A DNA stretch of 64,000 nt from Candidatus Halocynthiibacter alkanivorans. Lineage in GTDB: Bacteria; Pseudomonadota; Alphaproteobacteria; Rhodobacterales; Rhodobacteraceae. The position numbers were made by a program, and so were the translations under genes. Where the stretch lies: NCBI RefSeq assembly GCF_003333265.1, contig NZ_QOLB01000089.1:1-64000 (forward strand), in the 5' to 3' direction. The notes beneath the pieces were generated by a model that was given only the letters and a program-made list of their open reading frames with translations, was not told the origin of the DNA and did not search any database. Shown here one piece after another: positions 61,955 to 64,000 of the stretch. The first letter of the stretch is position 1. The number at the start of each line of letters is the position of its first letter.

Positions 61955-63637
61955 ATGGATCAGCCAGCCAAGCGCAATACCATGCGTCGTGATATCAGCC
62001 TGCCTAAAGGCCGGCAGGTGGAAGAAACCGCGTCCGCCGAAGTGGGTGCACTTCTGGGCGACATGCCCCGCCGCCGCGATCTTCTGATCGAAGCGCTGCA
62101 CCTGATCCAGGACGGCACCGGCCAGCTGTCCGCCGCCAATCTGGCCGCTGTGGCTGACGAGTTCCGCATCGGCCAGGCCGAAGTGTTTGAAGTCGCCAGC
62201 TTTTATCACCACTTTGACATAGTCAAAGAAGGCGAAGCGGGTCCGGCACCCCTGACCATCCGCGTCTGTGACGGGCTGTCCTGTTCCATGGCGGGTGCTG
62301 ACACCATCATCAACGCGCTCAAAGACGTCACCGACGCCAGCCAGATCCGGGTGCAGAACGTGCCTTGTATTGGCCGTTGTGACACCGCACCTGCCGCTCA
62401 GATCGGCAAACGTGCGGTCGATAATGCGACAGTGCCGATTCTCGTCGATCTGGCCGCGCGTGGCGAAGTCATCGTCGAAATCCCGGACTATGAAGACCTC
62501 GCCGCTTACCAGGCCAAGGGCGGCTATAAAATGCTGGCCCGCGTGCTGGCCGGCGACATCACCGCCGATGAAGCCGTGTCCACCATGTCAGACGCCAATC
62601 TGCGCGGCCTTGGCGGCGCCGGATTCCCGGCCGGCCGCAAATGGGGTTTTGTGCGCGGTTACCAGGCGCCGCGTCTGATGACCATCAACGGCGACGAAGG
62701 CGAGCCCGGCACTTTTAAGGACCGCTGGTGGCTGGAACGCCAGCCCCACCGCATGTTTGAAGGCGCGCTGATCGCCGCCCATGTGGTCGGTTGCGATAAA
62801 ATCTACATGTATATGCGCGACGAATACCCTGCCGTGCTGGAAATCCTGCACCGCGAACGTGATGCGCTTGAGGCCGCCGGTCTGCTCTCCACCGGGTTTG
62901 AGATCCGTCGCGGCGCCGGCGCCTATATCTGCGGCGAAGAAAGCGCGATGATCGAAAGCATCGAAGGCAAACGTGGCCTGCCGCGTCACCGTCCGCCCTA
63001 TATCGCGGAAAGAGGCCTGTTTGGCCGTCCGACCCTGAACCACAATATCGAAACCCTGGCCTGGATCCCCGACATTCTGGAAAACGGCGCCGACTGGTTC
63101 TCCTCTCAGGGCCACAGCGACAAGCACCACGGGCTGCGTTCCTTCTCGGTCTCCGGCCGCGTTAAAGAGCCCGGCGTGAAACTGGCGCCCGCCGGTATCC
63201 CGCTGATCGACCTGATCAACGACTATTGCGGCGGCATTGCCGAGGGTCACGACTTCAAAGCCTTCCTGCCCGGTGGCGCGTCTGGTGGCATCTTCCCGGC
63301 CTCCATGGCCGACAAAGCGATGGATTTCGGCAGCTTTGAACCCTTTGGCGGTTTTGTCGGCTCCCACGCGGTGGTGATCCTGTCCGATCAGGACGACATC
63401 CGTGGGGCAGCGCTGAACACCATGGAATTCTTTGCCCATGAAAGCTGCGGCCAGTGCACCCCGTGTCGCTCCGGCACCGAAAAAATGGTCTCCCTGCTGA
63501 AAGACGGCAGCCGCGACACCGATCTGATGGGCGACCTGATGATGGTGATGCGTGACAGTTCCATCTGTGGCCTCGGCCAGGCGGCGGGCAATTGTGTTGC
63601 CCATCTCATCGAATTTTTCCCCGAGGATCTGTCATGA
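61955..63637 (+). CDS. fdsB: NAD-dependent formate dehydrogenase beta subunit, NuoE-NuoF fusion type
   Basis: This 560-residue flavo-iron-sulfur protein fuses a NuoE-like thioredoxin-fold [2Fe-2S] domain (CDGLSCSMAG and CIGRCDTAP, about 107-150) to a NuoF-like FMN/NADH domain (GGAGFPAGRKWG, about 216-227) and a C-terminal [4Fe-4S] motif (CGQCTPCRSGTEKM … CGLGQ). It transfers electrons from the molybdenum subunit to NAD+. ATG at 61955 is chosen because the upstream ATG at 61892 adds 21 unrelated residues. It overlaps the next gene by four bases (ATGA). The fusion is typical of FdsB, not of complex I. Confidence 0.87.
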   Translation: MDQPAKRNTMRRDISLPKGRQVEETASAEVGALLGDMPRRRDLLIEALHLIQDGTGQLSAANLAAVADEFRIGQAEVFEVASFYHHFDIVKEGEAGPAPLTIRVCDGLSCSMAGADTIINALKDVTDASQIRVQNVPCIGRCDTAPAAQIGKRAVDNATVPILVDLAARGEVIVEIPDYEDLAAYQAKGGYKMLARVLAGDITADEAVSTMSDANLRGLGGAGFPAGRKWGFVRGYQAPRLMTINGDEGEPGTFKDRWWLERQPHRMFEGALIAAHVVGCDKIYMYMRDEYPAVLEILHRERDALEAAGLLSTGFEIRRGAGAYICGEESAMIESIEGKRGLPRHRPPYIAERGLFGRPTLNHNIETLAWIPDILENGADWFSSQGHSDKHHGLRSFSVSGRVKEPGVKLAPAGIPLIDLINDYCGGIAEGHDFKAFLPGGASGGIFPASMADKAMDFGSFEPFGGFVGSHAVVILSDQDDIRGAALNTMEFFAHESCGQCTPCRSGTEKMVSLLKDGSRDTDLMGDLMMVMRDSSICGLGQAAGNCVAHLIEFFPEDLS

Positions 63638-64000
63638 GCGACTCCATCAAATTTGAACTCGACGGAAAAGAAGTCGAAGCGGCCGCCGGCGAAACCATCT
63701 GGCAGATCGCCAAGCGCGAAGGCACCGCCATCCCGCATCTCTGTTTCAAAGACAGCGATGAATACCGCTCGGACGGCAACTGCCGCGCCTGTATGGTGGA
63801 AGTGGACGGCGAACGTGTGCTTTCCGCCTCCTGTCAGCGCCTGCCTTCAAACGGCATGAAAGTCTCCACCGGTGGCGAACGCGTTGAAAAGAACCGTAAA
63901 ATCGTCTTCGAACTGCTGGCCTCTGACATGCCAGCGCGTGAGTTAAGCCCCGATCCCGAAGCGCATTTCTGGACCCAGGCCGAACTGGCCGGGCTCGATG
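63634..64000 (+). CDS. fdsA: Formate dehydrogenase alpha subunit (FdsA), 5' end only
   Basis: The first 122 residues are seen and the gene runs off the window. The N-terminus is a NuoG-like [2Fe-2S] ferredoxin domain: FELDGKEVEAAAGETIWQIAKREGTAIPHLCFKD, then SDGNCRACMVEVDGERVLSASCQRL with four Cys ligands. In FdsA-type molybdenum formate dehydrogenases this is followed by further Fe-S and molybdopterin domains. The gene overlaps fdsB by four bases. A NuoG identity is less likely because of the FdsB partner. Confidence 0.85.
   Translation, partial: MSDSIKFELDGKEVEAAAGETIWQIAKREGTAIPHLCFKDSDEYRSDGNCRACMVEVDGERVLSASCQRLPSNGMKVSTGGERVEKNRKIVFELLASDMPARELSPDPEAHFWTQAELAGLD

Noticed and set aside
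1-64000. tRNA or rRNA genes and tRNA-linked integration sites
   Set aside because: No cloverleaf-like CCA-ending structure or rRNA-like sequence was recognised by eye; a tRNAscan run would be needed to exclude them fully.

Overview
The window reads as a chromosome segment of a marine alphaproteobacterium of the Rhodobacterales (Roseobacter-like). This is inferred from the GC-rich coding, the many periplasmic-binding-protein ABC and TRAP systems, a choline-to-glycine-betaine locus, a dimethylglycine/sarcosine-type dehydrogenase, a malonyl-CoA decarboxylase/synthetase pair, a Hint-domain protein and a FdsBA-type formate dehydrogenase. No rRNA, tRNA, CRISPR array, prophage or intact insertion sequence was seen.

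Layout. 1-2.6 kb: polar amino-acid ABC transporter. 2.7-4.4 kb: TPR-sulfotransferase. 4.4-9.3 kb: a PhnDCE-like ABC transporter operon led by a long di-heme cytochrome c peroxidase, divergent from an mntR-type regulator with an MntR-box-like palindrome between them. 9.8-19.4 kb: two divergent operons, malonyl-CoA synthetase/decarboxylase/YciI leftward and FAH hydrolase/nitroreductase/TRAP transporter/intradiol dioxygenase rightward, plus a GntR regulator; the same AT-rich palindrome lies in front of the GntR gene and in the divergent promoter. 19.5-23 kb: LysR, a TauD/TfdA-like oxygenase and an orphan cytosolic PhnD-like protein. 23-27 kb: a PotABCD-type ABC operon, followed by a decayed TctA fragment. 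28-32 kb: a GcvT-fused FAD dehydrogenase divergent from a GlxA/AraC regulator. 32-33.4 kb: Hint protein. 33.5-42.7 kb: an unusual complex I-like operon. 42.9-45.2 kb: EamA remnant and acetolactate synthase-like gene. 45.5-53 kb: zinc-ribbon protein, choXWV and betIBA. 53-57.8 kb: MarR/RND efflux operon. 57.9-64 kb: DEAD-box helicase, aroQ, HpaI-type aldolase and the start of a formate dehydrogenase operon.

The strongest candidate for an undescribed system is the eight-gene cluster at 33532-42730 (order A-[B/D fusion]-H-J-K-L-M-N). It encodes all seven membrane subunits of complex I with their proton-channel residues, but no NuoC, E, F, G or I. Its only peripheral protein is an 805-residue fusion of a NuoB-like domain without a single cysteine, four CPMHPEV/CPKCGM heavy-metal-binding motifs joined by His-rich linkers, and a NuoD/group-4-hydrogenase-large-subunit-like domain. 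Cluster N2 cannot form, so this looks like a complex I membrane arm coupled to a metal-binding head.

Other points: a possible MntR-controlled PhnDCE/peroxidase operon, a GntR-linked aromatic-to-malonyl pathway, a BetI-type operator, AraC-type paired sites, a family of about 52-bp interspersed palindromic repeats with three copies, and two decayed transporter genes.
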